Assembly (NCBI RefSeq): GCF_002127325.2
Contig: NC_035445.2
Location: forward strand, 82,082,383 to 82,146,382
Source of the DNA: Helianthus annuus
Taxonomy: Eukaryota; Streptophyta; Magnoliopsida; Asterales; Asteraceae
DNA length: 64,000 nt
Direction of reading: 5' to 3'
The notes below the pieces were generated by a model, which saw nothing but the letters and a program-made list of their open reading frames with translations, was not told the DNA's origin and searched no databases. Position 1 is the first letter of the stretch. Each line of letters starts with the position of its first letter. The position numbers and the translations under genes are program-made. Shown here piece by piece: positions 22,501 through 34,338 of this stretch.

Positions 22501-25500
22501 TTGAAGCATATGGAGTGTTTAACTAAGATCCCTATTAGTGGAGAAGATATATGTCTAATAGACAGTGCATCAACGCATACGATTCTTAAGAAAAAGAGTT
22601 ATTTCTCTACTTTAACCATGAAAAAGGCAAATGTTGGTACTATATCTGGCAAATCAAAATTAATTGAAGGCTTTGGAGAAGCTTATGTAGTGTTGCCAGG
22701 TGGAACACCATTTAAAATAACCAATGCGTTATTTTCCCCAATGTCTCAAAGAAATCTAATAAGTTTTAAAGATGTTCGTTTAAACGGATATCATCTTGAG
22801 ACTACATCTGAGGGACATGATGAGTACCTTCATATCACAAATATAAGTTCGGGTAAAAAGCATGTGTTAGAAAAGTTGCCCGCACTTGCCTCTGGTTTGT
22901 ATTATACTAAAATTAATGCAATCGAATCAAATGCAGTCATAAACAAGAAGTTTATCGACCAAGAAAATTTTATCATATGGCATGACCGGTTAGGCCATCC
23001 CGGATCAACAATGATGCGAAAAATTATAGAAAATTCAGTTGGGCATTCTTTGAAGAATCAGGAAATTCTTCAGTCCAAGGATATTACATGTGTTGCATGT
23101 TCACAAGGGAAGTTGATTACTCGCCCATCACCAATGAAGGTGGGGACTGAATCCCTGATTTTTTTTTGGAAAGAATACATGGTGATATTTGTGGACCTAT
23201 ACATCCTTCTAGTGGACCATTTAGATACTTTATGGTCTTAATTGATGCATCAACTAGATGGTCACACGTGTGCCTACTATCAAGTCGTAATATGGCATTT
23301 GCACGACTACTTGCTCAATTAATAAGGCTAAGAACACATTTTCCCGATTACCCCATCAAGAATATTCGATTAGACAATGCTGGTGAATTTACATCCCAAA
23401 CATTTAATGATTATTGCATGTCTATTGGGATAAATGTAGAGCATCCTGTACCTCATGTACATACACAAAATGGGCTTGCTGAATCGCTCATCAAGCGACT
23501 TAAAATGGTTGCAAGACCAATGATTATGAAATCAAAACTACCAGCATCTGCTTGGGGACATGCAATTTTACATGCAGCAACACTAATTCGCATCAGGCCA
23601 ACGAGTTATCATACTTCCTCCCCGTTAAAGTTGGTTCTTGGTCAGGAACCAAATATTTCCCATCTAAGGATTTTTGGTTGTGCTGTATATGTTCCAATCG
23701 CTCCACCACAACGCACACAGATGGGGCCTCAAAGGAGGTTAGGAATATATGTTGGGTATGAATCACCATCAATCATTAAGTATTTAGAACCTACAACGGG
23801 TGATTTATTTACAGCTCGATTTAGTGATTGTCATTTTGTTGAATCAACATTCCCAACATTAGGGGGAGACAAAAAGCAGCTGGATAATAGTATTATTTGG
23901 AATGAATTATCATTATCTCATCTTGATCCTCGAACTAAACAATGTGAACAAGAAGTTCAAAGGATAATTCATTTACAAGGATTAGCAAATCAATTACCAG
24001 ACGCATTCACTGACCCAAAGAGAGTGACTAAGTCACATATACCAGCTGTTAATGCTCCAGTTAAAATAGATGTCCCACAAGGACAACCACATATTGGTAA
24101 TGAGTCTAATGCACGCCTAAAACGTGGTAGACCAATCGGTTCCAAAGATAAAAATCCTCGAAAGATAAAGGGAGCAAATAATGTAGATGGTCAAGTCGAG
24201 GTAACAATAACGCAAGAAAAGGAGTCTCCAGAAGAGACACTAGACATGATGGTTCTAGAAGAACCTCAGGTACCTGAAAACGAAGAGATCTCAATTAATT
24301 ATATCATGTCTAGAAAGGTATGGAACCGAAGCGAAATCGACGTCGATGATAGTTTTTCATATAATGTAGCGCTACAAGTAATGGAAAACAATGAGGATCA
24401 AGAACCAAAATCAGTTGAGGAATGTAAACAAAGAAATGATTGGCCAAAATGGAAAGACGCGATAGAGGCCGAATTGAATTCCCTAAATAAACGAGAAGTT
24501 TTTGGATCTGTGGCCCACACACCAGAAGGTGTAAAGCCTGTTGGATATAGATGGGTTTTTGTGCGAAAACGTAATGAGAAAAATGAAATTGTACGATACA
24601 AGGCAAGATTAGTAGCACAAGGATTTTTGCAAAGACCTGGAATTGATTATGAGGAGACATATTCTCCAGTGGTGGATGCGACAACTTTTCGTTATCTTAT
24701 TAGTCCGGTAATACAAGAAGGGATCGATTTGCGTCTAATGGCTGTTGTGACAGCCTACTTCTATGGCTCACTTGATACTGATATTTACATGAAACTTCCT
24801 GAAGGATTCAAATTGCCAAACTCATGTAAATCTAGTTCTCGAGAACATCTTTCAATCAAACTAAACAAATCATTATATGGGCTAAAACAGTCTGGGCGTA
24901 TGTGGTATAATCGCCTTAGTGAGTATTTGTCGAAAGAAGGCTATAAAAATGATTCTGTTTGCCCGTGTATTTTTATAAAAAGGTCAGGATTTGAATACGT
25001 TATAACTGCCGTATATGTTGATGACATGAATATAATTGGAACTCCAGGGGAGCTTCAAAAGGCAGTTGAATACTTGAAAAAAGAATTTGAAATGAAAGAC
25101 CTTGGAAAGACAAAGTTTTGTCTTGGATTACAAATTGAACACCTTAAGGGTGGAATCCTTGTGCATCAAGAAACTTACATAGAGAAACTACTAAAAAGAT
25201 TTTATATGGAAAAATCACATCCATTGAGTACTCCAATGGTTGTAAGGCCGCTTGATGTAGAAAAAGACCCATTCCGACCTCCCAAAGATGGAGAGGAAAT
25301 CCTTGGTCCAGAAGTACCATATTTAAGTGCAATTGGTGCACTAATGTTTCTTGCTAGTCATACACGACCTGATATATCATTTTCTTTAAATTTATTGGCA
25401 AGATATAGTTCATGCCCAACAAAGAGGCATTGGAATGGGGTAAAACAAATATTTAGATACCTTCAAGGTACAAAAGATATGGGTTTGTATTTTACAAATC

Positions 25501-26010
25501 AATCAAAAACAGGTTTGGTTGGTTTTGCAGATGCAGGGTATTTGTCTGACCCTCACACGATCTCAAACTGGATATTTATTTACAAGTGGAGGTACTGCAA
25601 TTTCATGGCGTTCGGTAAAGCAAACAATCACAGCCACATCATCTAATCATGCAGAAATATTGGCGATACATGAAGCTAGTCGAGAATGCATTTGGTTAAG
25701 GACTGTAATACAACACATTCGTGGATCTTGTGGTATTTCTTCGGGAGATGAGGGACCAACAATCTTACATGAAGACAACGCAGCATGCATTGCTCAACTA
25801 AAGGAAGGATACATCAAAGGTGATAGGACAAAGCATATTTTGCCAAAGTTCTTTTTTACACATGATCTACAAAAGAATGGAGATATTATTGTTCAACAAA
25901 TTCGTTCCAGCGAAAATTTAGCAGACTTGTTCACTAAATCATTGCCGACCTCAACATTCAAGAAGTTAGTTCATGGGATCGGGATGCGTCGACTCAAGGA
26001 GCTTAAGTGA
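22501..26010 (+). pseudogene. copia A pol: protease, integrase, RT, RNase H, broken; RT motif A Asp lost
   Basis: The protease site is IDSASTHTI (about 22558). The GAG-pre-integrase zinc region is WHDRLGHP...CVACSQGK (22978-23112). A frameshift at a T-run near 23160-23168 separates it from integrase, whose acidic residues lie in GDICGP/VLIDASTRW, IRLDNAGEF and NGLAESLIKRL. RT carries LYGLKQSGRMWYNRL and YVDDMNIIG (about 25015-25041). RT motif A, normally MDVVTAYLYG, reads MAVVTAYFYG: the catalytic Asp codon is GCT (Ala) at 24741-24743. Another frameshift near 25560 splits RNase H (SWRSVKQTITATSS, LHEDNAACI, GDRTKHI). About 120 nt with stops separate gag from this region. Confidence 0.9.
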
Positions 26011-26139
26011 CCATCATCAGGGGGAGATAGTACGCGCTGCACTCTTTTTCCCTTAGTCAAGGTTTTGTCCCATTGGGTTTTCCTGACAAGGTTTTTAATG
26101 AGGCATCATTAAGCGTATGAAGTTGATAATCAGGGGGAG

Positions 26140-26319
26140 TATTATAAAGAATATATTTAGATTATCAACTCCTAATATAAACCAACTTGTTCTCCAAGTT
26201 TATTACCCCTATAAATAGTCCATGTATTCTATTGTGTATGACACATCCATTAATAATAAACATCTTTTCTCTCCCAATTATCTCTTCTCATCTTCTTGCT
26301 ATTAGGCTTGTTCATAACA
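26140..26319 (+). repeat. 3' LTR of copia A
   Basis: Identical to the 5' LTR. It is preceded by a purine tract (AATCAGGGGGAG) and followed by the ACATT duplication. Confidence 0.92.
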
Positions 26320-26362
26320 ACATTCAAATATTAAGAGAAATGATAGAGAGTACAACAAATAA

Positions 26363-26569
26363 TTGAAATACATGAATATCATAAAAATTCACAAGTCATT
26401 GAAGATCTCTTTATATACAACATTAGTTGTTTTATTTGTAGGTTTGCCTTTGTTGTCAAGCATTAGTAGCTTGACTCCATCTCGTGTTTTAACCCTTGAT
26501 AAAGCTATGTACAATTACCCATGTATGAAAACTGGTGGTCTCAAGTACAAACATTTGTTGTGTTTATAA
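26363..26569 (+). CDS. small open frame with hydrophobic N-terminal segment, unrecognised
   Basis: A 68-codon frame with possible starts MKYM or MNII. A basic N-terminus is followed by about 18 hydrophobic residues (TTLVVLFVGLPLLSS), as in a signal peptide or membrane anchor, and a short polar tail with two cysteines. I do not recognise a family. It lies in outer-Helitron sequence between copia A and the CACTA element, so it may be a captured exon or chance. Confidence 0.2.
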   Translation: MKYMNIIKIHKSLKISLYTTLVVLFVGLPLLSSISSLTPSRVLTLDKAMYNYPCMKTGGLKYKHLLCL

Positions 26570-26675
26570 CTTGACAAATTTGAATTTAGAGAAAGAAAAC
26601 TAACTTGTTATGGTGTGAATGCCAAACTTGAAGCCATTCTAGACGTAGCACCACCACTACTATATTGTTTATCAT

Positions 26676-27420
26676 CACTACGCCAAAATAGGGATACAGC
26701 CACACAAAAAAAGTGTGACTATATGTCTTTTGCCACACATATTTTTTTATGTCAAGTGTGACCAAAGCTCGAGTCATCATAGGTATCATACGGCCACACA
26801 CACTTTTTAGTGGCCGTAGAACTTAAAAGTGTGGCTAAAAGGTACCAACATTTTTTTGTCAAAATCTAGTAGTTCCTCCATTAAGTGTGGCTAAAGGGTT
26901 GCAACAGCCACATGAATTTATTTTAAGTGTGACTGTTTCTATTGTATAGTCACATATATTTACTAAAAAATATATTTTAGCCACATCAATTAAACAAAAG
27001 TGTGGCAAAAGGGTTTTTGTAATCAAACATTTTGTCTATTAAGTATGGCTAAAAGGTAGCAAAGGTCACATGAATTTCTTGTAAGTGTAGCCAATTCTAT
27101 TATTTAGTCACATGAGTTTATTGTACGGGTGGCTAAAAACTTTTACTAGTCACACAAAACACTTTTGTAATTTTAAATGTGGCAATTGTATAACCTTTGA
27201 TCACATGAACTTGTTGTAAGTATGGCCATACCAATTATAGAGTCACTATAAACTTTGTATTAGACACATCAATTAAAACAAACTGTGGCAAAAAGCTTGT
27301 TGTAATTAACCAAATGGTCCATTAAGTGTGGCTAAATGGTATTAGTGGCCACACGAATTTAATGTAAGTGTGGTTATTTTTATTATATAGTCACATGAAC
27401 TGTAAGTGTGATTGTTTCTA
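26676..27420. repeat. left subterminal repeats of the CACTA element
   Basis: Many copies of AAGTGTGGCTAAAAGG-like motifs and their complements (TAGCCACAT, GCCACAC). In CACTA elements such arrays bind the transposase; that is family knowledge, not shown here. Confidence 0.8.
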
Positions 27421-27659
27421 TCATAAAAGCCAGTTTTTGGTTTCGTTTTAAAAGATTGAAAACTAAAATCAAACAATTAGCATTCACCCTTCACATCATC
27501 TTACATAACAAGTTAAATCAAGTCAATTCACCAACTAAAATACATTTTAACAAAATAATCCACAATAATAACAATAGCACTGGAAGCAGGAACATAACTA
27601 CTAAGCTGGAACTGCACAGTAAACAAGTGTTTAGTCAACCGGAAATAACCGGGTCACCT

Positions 27660-29845
27660 CTATGCCGGTTGTTCCGACCCTGAACCAGCTGCTGGTGGTG
27701 TAGCCGGTACTGTGCTTGTGGACCCGTTGTCAACCGGTGGTGGCACGCCCCATCTGCCATCAGATTCAAACGGCTCCAAAACATGAACGATTCCATCAGA
27801 AAGCCCTAATGAAAATTGATTTGGTTCTTGTGGATGAGCCGCAATCACCATGGGGTGCACGTTAAGGTTACTGACAATACATGAGTTTTTGTCAAACATC
27901 AAAAATCAAGATTTCTTTCTCAAAAGAACCAAACTGACATATATGTTTCGGTTATTAACTTATAACTTATTATACCTTGTAAGATACGCAAAGGGGTTAA
28001 TCTTGCATCGAAGGCGAAGGTGAGAAGCAGTGAACACGCAAACGGTTGCATCGAAGAAACTTGCGTATATCAGTTCACTATCGCATGAAAAGGTCGCACG
28101 CGATATCAGGGCTGAATTTTCACGTTGAATCCACTGTTACATTTATCATATATTATAAAGAAAATGAATAAAAATATTACCTGTTTTACGCATTCTAGTT
28201 TTGTTGTTTCATAGATGGCGAGTTGAGTCTCGTGAACAAGAAGAAAATGGGCCTGATCATGATGAAACTGCACACGTGTGTCGGATTGTGGTGACGGTGT
28301 TCTCCCTGGTGGGAGTTGAACGTATCGTGTCTTTTGTTTTTCCCATCCATCCGAACTCCATACACAAATCTAGTTGATAAACAAAAATATCATAAATGTA
28401 CAAGAGTTTAAACAATCAAAAATGGAAACGAATTTTTCATGAACTTTACTAACCTGAGCATTAGCGCCAGATGAGACAAGCACAATTAGCACATGAGAAA
28501 AGGCGAGACCAGATATACGTTTGTCCTTTAAGCTTGCTTTTAACCTTCACAACAAAAATGGTATTCGTAATATAAATCGAATTGTTGAGGCAAAAATTCA
28601 ACAAAAAAGTCAAAACCTAAGAGGACTGTTGGTCTGTCTGACCTCAAATGTCAAACAATAAGAAAACGTCACCTTGAATGTCATCATATTGAACAAGGAT
28701 ATCTTTCCTCCAGATGCAGACATAACATACGAATCGTGTTTAGACAAAGCAAAGCACGCAACGGATTCTTCAGGGTTAGTCTCCGCCACATCATTCGTCA
28801 TCAAAAACCCACTTGAAGGTTGCCATAATTACGGTGAAACGCCAGCTGTCGCCTGCAGTAAAAAACCCACATATAAAATCTATCGCGCTACAAACTTTTG
28901 GTTTAAAAATATTTTAATCACTATTCACCTTGCCACTTGAATTATGCTCGTTACGCTGCCATTTCCATAGCAAATGAATAGCGTTTGATGCTAACGCTAA
29001 AAGAGCATTTCCCGAATTTGTATATATCAATCTTGATATCTGTAGATTCAACAAACAAACCCCACCATTAGTTCCGACACTATAAAAAAAGAGCTGTATC
29101 ATTATATAATAATATAATTATACCTTCGTTACTCTCATGTTCTCGGGGAGCTTCAGCGATCAACATTGCAAAGCTTCGTTAATCTCTGATAGTTTCCAAA
29201 TCTTTGATTTGTCGTCAGATTCTTCCACAATCCTAGGTTTCACATTCGGCAAGCTTCTCGCATCCCCGTTCTACATCCACCGTACTTTAATTACTAAACT
29301 GACACTCAGACTATGAAGTACGAATATCTAGTCAAAGTCAAACACTAGCACTAACCACTGCAGAGATGGATCCAACGGATGCAACCCGTTCTGCTAATGC
29401 CGCACTACTAGGAGCCACAGCAGATAACGCGTTTATTGTAGGCTGCAATTTATAATAACATAATTAGAGAATATATAGTTATATAATAAACATAACAAAC
29501 ATCTAGAAAAATATAACATCTACCTTTGCAGCTTCAGGAGTTCTTGAGGCAGAACCATCTACCTTAACCGCCCCTTCACTCTCGTTCCATTCGACAATGT
29601 GTGATTCCCCGTCTTTGCTTGTCCCACATTAGAAAAGCCTGAAATTATTCCAAAACGTTAAAACTCAAAAAGTTGTTAAAAAAAACCTTTAAGAACAGCG
29701 AGAACGTGTTGATGAACCTTGTTACGTCAGCACTATATGCCATCGTAGTGCACCAACGACTGGGTGCTTCATAATCGACACGCGATCCCATGTTATCGTA
29801 TAACCATGCTTTTATCTTTCCATCAAGAGCCGTTGAAAATATAAA
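27660..29845 (-). pseudogene. captured TOPLESS/TPR corepressor fragment (C-terminal WD40 region), broken
   Basis: TOPLESS-family corepressors act in the nucleus with repression-motif transcription factors. The minus strand shows nine exon-like blocks with splice sites: 29845-29718 (DGKIKAWLYDN), 29638-29524 (VEWNESEGAVK), 29442-29356, 29270-29124 (KIWKLSEINEA), 29039-28929 (SRLIYTNSG, LWKWQRNE), 28852-28673 (SASGGKISLFNMMTFK), 28544-28454 (KRISGLAFSHV), 28369-28181 (FHHDQAHFLLVHETQLAIYE) and 28133-27976 (CDSELIYASFFDATVCVF). A last exon, 27870-27660, carries NVHPMVIAAHP, HVLEPFESDGRWG and the natural stop. In-frame stops lie at 29629-29631, 29160-29162 and 28829-28831. Two expected exon regions are missing: after GAVK, and after NMMTFK (the MPPPPAATFLAFHPQD part). 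The LisH/CTLH N-terminus is absent. It lies wholly inside the CACTA ends. Confidence 0.92.
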
Positions 29846-30151
29846 CTAAATATTATCTTTCCATCACGTGACTTTAACGTTTGAAAATCACCAGGTTTGA
29901 TTTCGTGAATCAAGAGTGATAACTGCAATTGAAGTAGCGTTGTTTGAATCAGATAAAAAAACTAACACATGTATGTGAGTTTAGCGTTTGATAATCACTA
30001 GGTTCGATTTCGAAAGGCGAAAAGTGATAACGACAATTGAAGAACAGATTCTCAACTGTTAAACTAGTTTCGACTAACTTCAACCTCGCTATCAGTTATA
30101 ATCGCTGTATAAATCATATCAAAACCTAAAACATTCATGTAAATTTACTAT

Positions 30152-30363
30152 GTTCCCGAGTCATTTAACAGGGGAGGGGAGGGGAAGGAAAATTTTCTCT
30201 CCTAATCTCTCCAATTTGGGAGGATGAATATATGGTCATATTTGGTCATATTTTCTTCCCTTTTCCCTCCCCTCCCCCTGTTAAATGAAACTCGGGAACA
30301 TGTTTTTTCATATTTTCATCTCTTTTCCCTCCCCTCTCCCCCTGTTAAATGAGTCTCGGGAAC
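30152..30363. repeat. purine/pyrimidine foldback repeat inside the CACTA element
   Basis: GTTCCCGAGTCATTTAACAG with a run of GGGGAGGGG on the left pairs with CCCTCCCC...CTGTTAAATGAAACTCGGGAAC on the right. The right arm is itself duplicated (ends near 30298 and 30363). It looks like a small foldback element in an intron-like region. Confidence 0.6.
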
Positions 30364-30597
30364 AGAAATATAATCACTGCATTAGATTTTGAAAGCGAGA
30401 GTAATAACAAATTCAAAGTTACATATTCATCCATCAAACTCTGGTTCCAACTATCATACGTGTAATCGCTGTATTAATCATATCAAAACCTAACACATTC
30501 ATGTGAATTTAGCGTTTGAAATCACTAGGTTTTGATTTCAAAATTCGAGAGTTATAAAAACTGAAATTGAAATAGAGATTATGAAATTCAATATACC

Positions 30598-30643
30598 TGT
30601 GAGCTGTTGTGGCAGTAGAGGAAGCTGAAGGTATCTTCGCCAT
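30598..30643 (-). other. possible first coding exon upstream of the captured TPR fragment
   Basis: On the minus strand an ATG at 30643-30641 opens MAKIPSASSTATTAH and runs to CACAG followed by GTATAT, a good donor, at 30598/30597. I do not recognise the peptide. Its phase does not obviously join the next TPR exon at 29845, so it may belong to another captured sequence. Confidence 0.3.
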
Positions 30644-31564
30644 TGACGGAAGCGAAAGCTCTGGTTGTTCCACGATAGTTTGTTTGGGAGAAGAAAAGAA
30701 GTTTCTCCTTATTAGCTTTTTTTAAAAAGTTATTTTAGGTTTGACAAACAAATTTAGGGAAGAAAATAGATGGAGATGAATACAAAAAATTTTGGGGGGA
30801 GTTTGAAATTTGGAAGCAGAATTGGGTTGGAGGGAGTTTTTTAGGTGTGAAAATGTTAGGAGGGAAACCATTTTCTGATTCTAAAATTTTAACAAACTAC
30901 TAGGTTTTTCATGCTTTGTGACGTTTTTTGCCGACATTGGTTCGGTTCATTATGGCACTGATAACATACGAGCATTTAGTATAACAGCCGAAATAGATAA
31001 AAACGAATATATGTGCGAATACAACTTAATTTTGGACTAACTTTATACAAATTATGATAGTAGCAACTGACAATGATTTTACCAGTACTGTGTTATCCAG
31101 ATATTAATTAATAGATAATAAACGAGCCGAGCCGAGCCCAAGTCGAGCTTGAGCTTGAGCTTGAGAAAATATAAACGAGCTCAAGCCCGAGCTCTCATAA
31201 GTTAATCGTGCTCGAGCGCGGCTCGGATCGTTTGCACCCCTAGAGTAAAATAAAATTACTATTTATATTAATTAAACATTGATTACTATTTACACTAAAA
31301 AAACTTTCCGTTCAAAAAAAACTTTATTAAAATGACTTTATCAACATTTAACGCTGACTTGAAGAAAAGACCAAATCATTGAGACAGTGATTTAATATAA
31401 GATTATAGATAGGAGATCAGATCTCTAAAGTGTATTAAGCTATTAATTCATTGGGGTACCTTGGATACGTAGGAAATACATAACTTAAAAATTATAAATA
31501 AAATTTATTATAACGCTTAATCGTTTAAAGGCAAATGTCTGAATCATTAAGTGTTGAACTAGTA

Positions 31565-32345
31565 AGAAGTCCGAACCATTGTCCATTGTGATTCATTAAG
31601 TCCCAATATGGTCTGTTGATATATTTTGATCTACTATGGTTCATTGTGATCCATTGAGGCCCAATATGGTCCATTAACACATATATGATCTAGTATTGTT
31701 CATCGTTATCCATTAAGGCCCAATTTTCTCCATTAAGACATGTATGATCTATTACTGTTCATTGTGGTCCATTAAGATATGTATGATCTAACATTGTCCA
31801 TTCTGATCCATTAAGGCCCAATATGGTCCATTAAAATATTTTGATCTACGATTATTCATTGTGATCCATTAAGGCCCAATATGGTCCATTTACACGTGTT
31901 TGATCTACTATAGTCCATTGTGATGCATTAAGGTCCAATATGGTCCATTAAAACATGTATGATCTACTATTGTTCATCGTGATTCACTTAGGCCCAATAT
32001 AGTCCATTAAGATATGTATGATCCACAATTGGCCACTGTGATCCATTTTGGCCCAATATGGCCCATTAACACATATATGATCTACTATTGTTCATCGTGA
32101 TCTATTAAGGCCCAATTTGGTCCATTAACACATATGATCCACTATTTGTCATTGTGATCCATTAAGACCCAATATGCTCCATTAACACATATATGATCTA
32201 CTATAATTCATGGAGATCCATCAAGACATGTACGATCTAATATTGTCCACTATGATCCATTAAGGCTCAATCTAGTTCATTAGAAATATATGATTCACTA
32301 TTGTCCATATCCATTAAGGCCTAATATGGTACATCAACACATATA
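31565..32345. repeat. degenerate tandem array (about 55-65 bp unit) inside the CACTA element
   Basis: More than ten imperfect units share TGTGATCCATTAAGGCCCAA, TATGGTCCATTAA and TATGATCTACTATTGTTCAT. No coding frame. Confidence 0.85.
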
Positions 32346-32869
32346 TGATTAGGGATAAGCTCGGTACCTGTACCGAAAATGTTCGATACGGTACAGGTAC
32401 CGAGATGGTACGAGTATTTGAAAGTAAAATTCCGTAAAATACCGATACCATATCGAACTAAAACTACTCGTACTGAAAACACCAAAAAGTGGGTACTGAA
32501 TCGGTACTGAAAACAATTTTTTAGGGGAAATTCGGTACGGGTACTAATATGCATATTAATTTATTATTTAGAAGAGAATGAGTAATAAAAAAGTTAGTTT
32601 AAAATATATAATATTTAATAATAGTTTGAATTTTTAAATACGTAGTAAGATTTTTTTTGTTTTTTAATACTAAATAATTTAATTTTTTAAATGAGAATAT
32701 TATTTGAGAGGGAAGTTTTAGTATGAGATATTCTGGGGGGAAATTTTAGTATGAAATATTTTGGGGAATTTTTAGGATGAAATATTTTAGGGGGAAGTTT
32801 CAATTGGGTTGAAATATTTTGGGGGGAATTTTTAAAGATGTAGTAAGTTTAACATTTGGTCATACTTTT

Positions 32870-33650
32870 TTTTCCGTGACATTTGATACCATTTCGTCAC
32901 ACATAATAAACAAAGTGATTATGGTGTGACGAATATCTATGTAAAGCCACATGAAATTTTGTAATTTTAAGTGTGGCTATTGTCTATCTTTGGTCATACA
33001 AAATAATATACGTGGTCATTTGTATTAGCTTTTAACAACGTTTTCAAACATGTAATGTGGTCGTAGATCATATTTGGCCACACTTTTCCAGTGTGACTGT
33101 TTTTTCTTAACATATGGCTAAAGGTCTCGAATATATCTGTTTTTAGTCACATGCAACAAATATTGTGGTTGTAGATCATATTTGGCCACACGTTGCTAGT
33201 GTGGCTAATAAAAGTCATTGTTTTTTTTTTCTTAAAGTGTGGCTAAATGTTTTGAATACATGTGTTATTAGTCACATGAAAACAAATATTGTGGTCGTAG
33301 ATCACATTTGACCACACTTTGCTAGCGTAGCTAATAATTGTCACAATTTTTTTCTTAAAGTGTGGCTAAAAGTCTCAAATACATGTACTTTTGGTCACAT
33401 GAAACAAAAATATGTGGCTATAGATCACCTTTGCCCACACATTTTCGAGTTGTGGCTAATACATGTCACATAATTTTCTAAAAGTGTGGCTAAATGTTCT
33501 GAACTGGTATACAATTGCCACACTAATAATATAATGTGTGGCTAAAAGTGTTTTAAAATGTTATAAATGACCTTTAGCCACACAATTTTTCAAATGTGTG
33601 ACTGGGCGGTTTTGCCAAAAGTGTGGCTGTAGCCTACTTTTGACGTAGTG
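32870..33650. repeat. right subterminal repeats of the CACTA element
   Basis: GTGTGGCTAAATGT, TTTGGCCACAC and GTCACATGAAA motifs recur every 20-60 bp in both orientations, ending in the terminal inverted repeat. Confidence 0.8.
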
Positions 33651-34338
33651 CATTGAAAGGTATAATAATATCAAACATCTATCTATTATACTAAATGAAT
33701 TCTCTTAAGCCACAAGATTTATTCTTAACCAATCATTTTGATGATATAGACACTCTCTTAGGCTAGAGAATTCTCTTTGAGCGCCAAACCCTTTTCCTCT
33801 ATTTTCCTTTCACGCGGCTTCTTAGACACGCTTTACATCCGTATCATTCAAAAACCCTAATTTTCTTTAATCCTCCTGAACATCTATCCTTTTTCCCCTA
33901 TTTTCTTTCATCAATCTCCCGTTTTTATCAATGACGACTTCATCTATTGAATTCATCTATGTTGATTTCCTCAAATCCTGGTATGTTCATGTAACCCTAG
34001 ATTTTATACACCTGCTCTTTGTCTTCTTCATCTCACGTGCTCCTCTTTGTCTCTCGGCGACGATCCGGTTTCGATTTTTGAATTTATTGAATTAGGTATG
34101 AACTTTCTTTTTCTAATCTTTACTCCTTTAGTTACATGGTTCTAATTTAGTTCTTTCTTTCTGATTTGAAGGAGGTAAAAAAACCCGATCGTTTGATTGC
34201 TAGCAACAATAAATGTAGAACATCAATTTTTTTTGAAGATTAAAACCCTAACTGTCAATTTGGTTCTCACCATATTCTTCAATCTCTAATCAAGGTGAGT
34301 TTTTTCTTGGATGATTTGTGTTTCATATATGTATAATC

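Larger units (their letters stand above)
20135..26319 (+). mobile_element. Ty1/copia retrotransposon A, full length with identical LTRs
   Basis: Flanked by ACATT at 20130-20134 and 26320-26324. The LTRs are 20135-20314 and 26140-26319, 180 bp each and identical by eye. They begin TATTATAAAG instead of the usual TG and end CATAACA. A putative primer site, CGTTATCAACACGA, follows the 5' LTR, and AATCAGGGGGAG precedes the 3' LTR. Order inside is gag, protease, integrase, RT, RNase H, as in Ty1/copia. It sits inside the outer Helitron. The coding part is disabled by stops, frameshifts, a gag deletion and a catalytic substitution. Confidence 0.92.
26676..33650. mobile_element. non-autonomous CACTA (En/Spm) element carrying TOPLESS-related exons
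   Basis: The left end is CACTACGCCAAAATAGG and the right end (minus strand) is CACTACGTCAAAAGTAGG. Both continue into TACAGCCACAC, giving imperfect terminal inverted repeats of about 30 bp. CAT flanks it at 26673-26675 and 33651-33653, the 3-bp duplication of the class. Both subterminal regions are packed with GTGTGGCTAAAA-like motifs. No transposase is recognised. The interior holds a spliced-gene fragment on the minus strand, a foldback insert and a tandem repeat. The element lies in outer-Helitron sequence. Confidence 0.88.

Noticed and set aside
27660..29845. An active TOPLESS-related host gene
   Set aside because: Three in-frame stops, two missing exon regions, no N-terminal domains, and it lies wholly between CACTA ends.
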